Source: an uncultured Collinsella sp. (GTDB taxonomy: Bacteria; Actinomycetota; Coriobacteriia; Coriobacteriales; Coriobacteriaceae). Taken from it: a stretch of DNA of 5,560 nucleotides. The first letter of the stretch is position 1. Each line of letters opens with the position of its first letter. Below are positions 5,351 through 5,560 of the stretch, in pieces. A program made the position numbers and the translations under genes. The stretch covers positions 1 to 5,560 of the forward strand of contig CAKUCJ010000099.1 of assembly GCA_934643435.1 (NCBI GenBank), given 5' to 3'. A model generated the notes under the pieces. It had not been told where the DNA came from, did no database searches, and saw nothing but the letters and a program-made list of their open reading frames with translations.

Positions 5351-5414
5351 ATGCGGTGCCGTCTGGAGGAATCGACCCCCTGCTTCCGGTCTGTTCCTCC
5401 AAACGGCACCGCAT
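5351..5414 (-). terminator. 21-bp hairpin between eda and the insertion sequence
   Basis: Arms 5351-5371 and 5394-5414 pair over 21 positions with one C/A mismatch around a 22-base loop. Reading on the minus strand, the stem is followed by TTTGTTTT, which would make it a terminator for transcription coming from the right-hand insertion sequence. Reading on the plus strand, CTTTGT is a poorer tail. The terminator role is inferred; the inverted repeat is plainly visible. Confidence 0.55.
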
Positions 5415-5463
5415 CTTTGTACCCCGGCCACGCCTCAACGCAGTTGCGGTGAAATAGGGACTG

Positions 5464-5485
5464 TTTGCGCCACCTGGGCCGCAAA
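5464..5485. repeat. Small inverted repeat near the insertion sequence end
   Basis: TTTGCG (5464-5469) pairs with CGCAAA (5480-5485) around ten bases. It lies between the transposase stop and the 21-bp hairpin, possibly just outside or at the edge of the insertion sequence. Confidence 0.4.
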
Positions 5486-5487
5486 AG

Positions 5488-5560
5488 GGGGTGCGGACGA
5501 TTTCCTGGACCGCGCCTAGGCGTATCCAAGCTTCCTGCGGTACTCCATCGGGCTCAGCCA
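5488..5560 (-). mobile_element. End of a probable IS3-family insertion sequence (partial)
   Basis: A transposase C-terminus runs in from the right edge and stops at 5516. Beyond it GGGGTGCGGACGATTTCCT (from 5488) resembles the terminal region of IS3-type elements as remembered, which would put the element boundary near 5488. The other end lies outside the window, so neither the terminal inverted repeat nor a target duplication can be confirmed here. Confidence 0.45.
5516..5560 (-). CDS. IS3-family transposase, last 14 codons (partial)
   Basis: The minus-strand frame reads WLSPMEYRRKLGYA and then a TAG stop at 5516-5518. The pattern (M/L)SP-x-EYR-x-x-LG at the very C-terminus is characteristic of IS3-family integrase-type transposases (rve fold, OrfB), which end shortly after this motif. 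Only 14 residues are visible, so the DDE catalytic core cannot be seen and it is unknown whether the element is intact. It points leftward, toward eda, with a hairpin suited to stop its transcription at 5351-5414. Confidence 0.6.
   Translation of the reverse strand, partial: WLSPMEYRRKLGYA

Larger units (their letters stand above)
5153..5515. other. Gene-free spacer rich in hairpins
   Basis: No coding region is supported in these 363 bases. The open frames across it have no family features and run through the palindromes. It contains the eda terminator, a 31-base-arm imperfect hairpin, a 21-base-arm hairpin, a six-base-arm hairpin, and the flank of the insertion sequence. Confidence 0.7.

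Noticed and set aside
5133..5529. Overlapping minus-strand open frames of 101 and 121 codons
   Set aside because: They run through the terminator and palindromes, have Arg-rich composition and no homology features.
1..5560. CRISPR array, tRNA or rRNA genes
   Set aside because: No regularly spaced repeat units, no tRNA cloverleaf with TTCRANNC and no ribosomal RNA sequence were seen.

Overview
The window looks like a GC-rich actinobacterial chromosome, most likely a gut Coriobacteriia such as Collinsella. This rests on the strong G/C third-position bias, a GlnR-like regulator beside a glutamine synthetase homologue, and clear GGAGG-type ribosome binding sites. The genus is an inference from gene content and style; no search was run.

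Left part, minus strand (1-1920): a type I glutamine synthetase homologue (494-1831) is followed after 50 bases by the N-terminal part of an OmpR-type regulator (443 down to the window edge). The regulator resembles the orphan nitrogen regulator GlnR: it keeps an aspartate at residue 50 but lacks the rest of the phosphorylation pocket. Upstream of the synthetase is a 16-bp element matching the actinobacterial GlnR box (TTAAC-N6-GAAAC). The synthetase has the length and fold motifs of GSI-alpha, but several metal, ammonium and catalytic-loop residues are replaced. It may therefore be a pseudoenzyme, a sensor, or an enzyme with changed chemistry, paired with its own regulator. This is the most interesting signal in the window.

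Middle and right part (1967-5152): a LacI-family repressor (minus strand) is divergent from kdgK (2-keto-3-deoxygluconate kinase), which is followed by eda (KDPG aldolase). Together kdgK and eda convert KDG to KDPG and then to pyruvate and glyceraldehyde-3-phosphate, the last two steps of hexuronate/pectin or unsaturated-uronate breakdown. The divergent region holds a promoter, two LacI-type operator copies just downstream of the expected start site, and an 18-bp perfect stem-loop in the kdgK leader. The 251-base kdgK-eda spacer is unusually long and contains three successive long inverted repeats with alternative pairings.

Right end (5153-5560): no complete gene. It holds a classical terminator for eda, a long imperfect hairpin with its own T-tract, a 21-bp hairpin, a small hairpin, and the last 14 codons of what looks like an IS3-family transposase entering on the minus strand.
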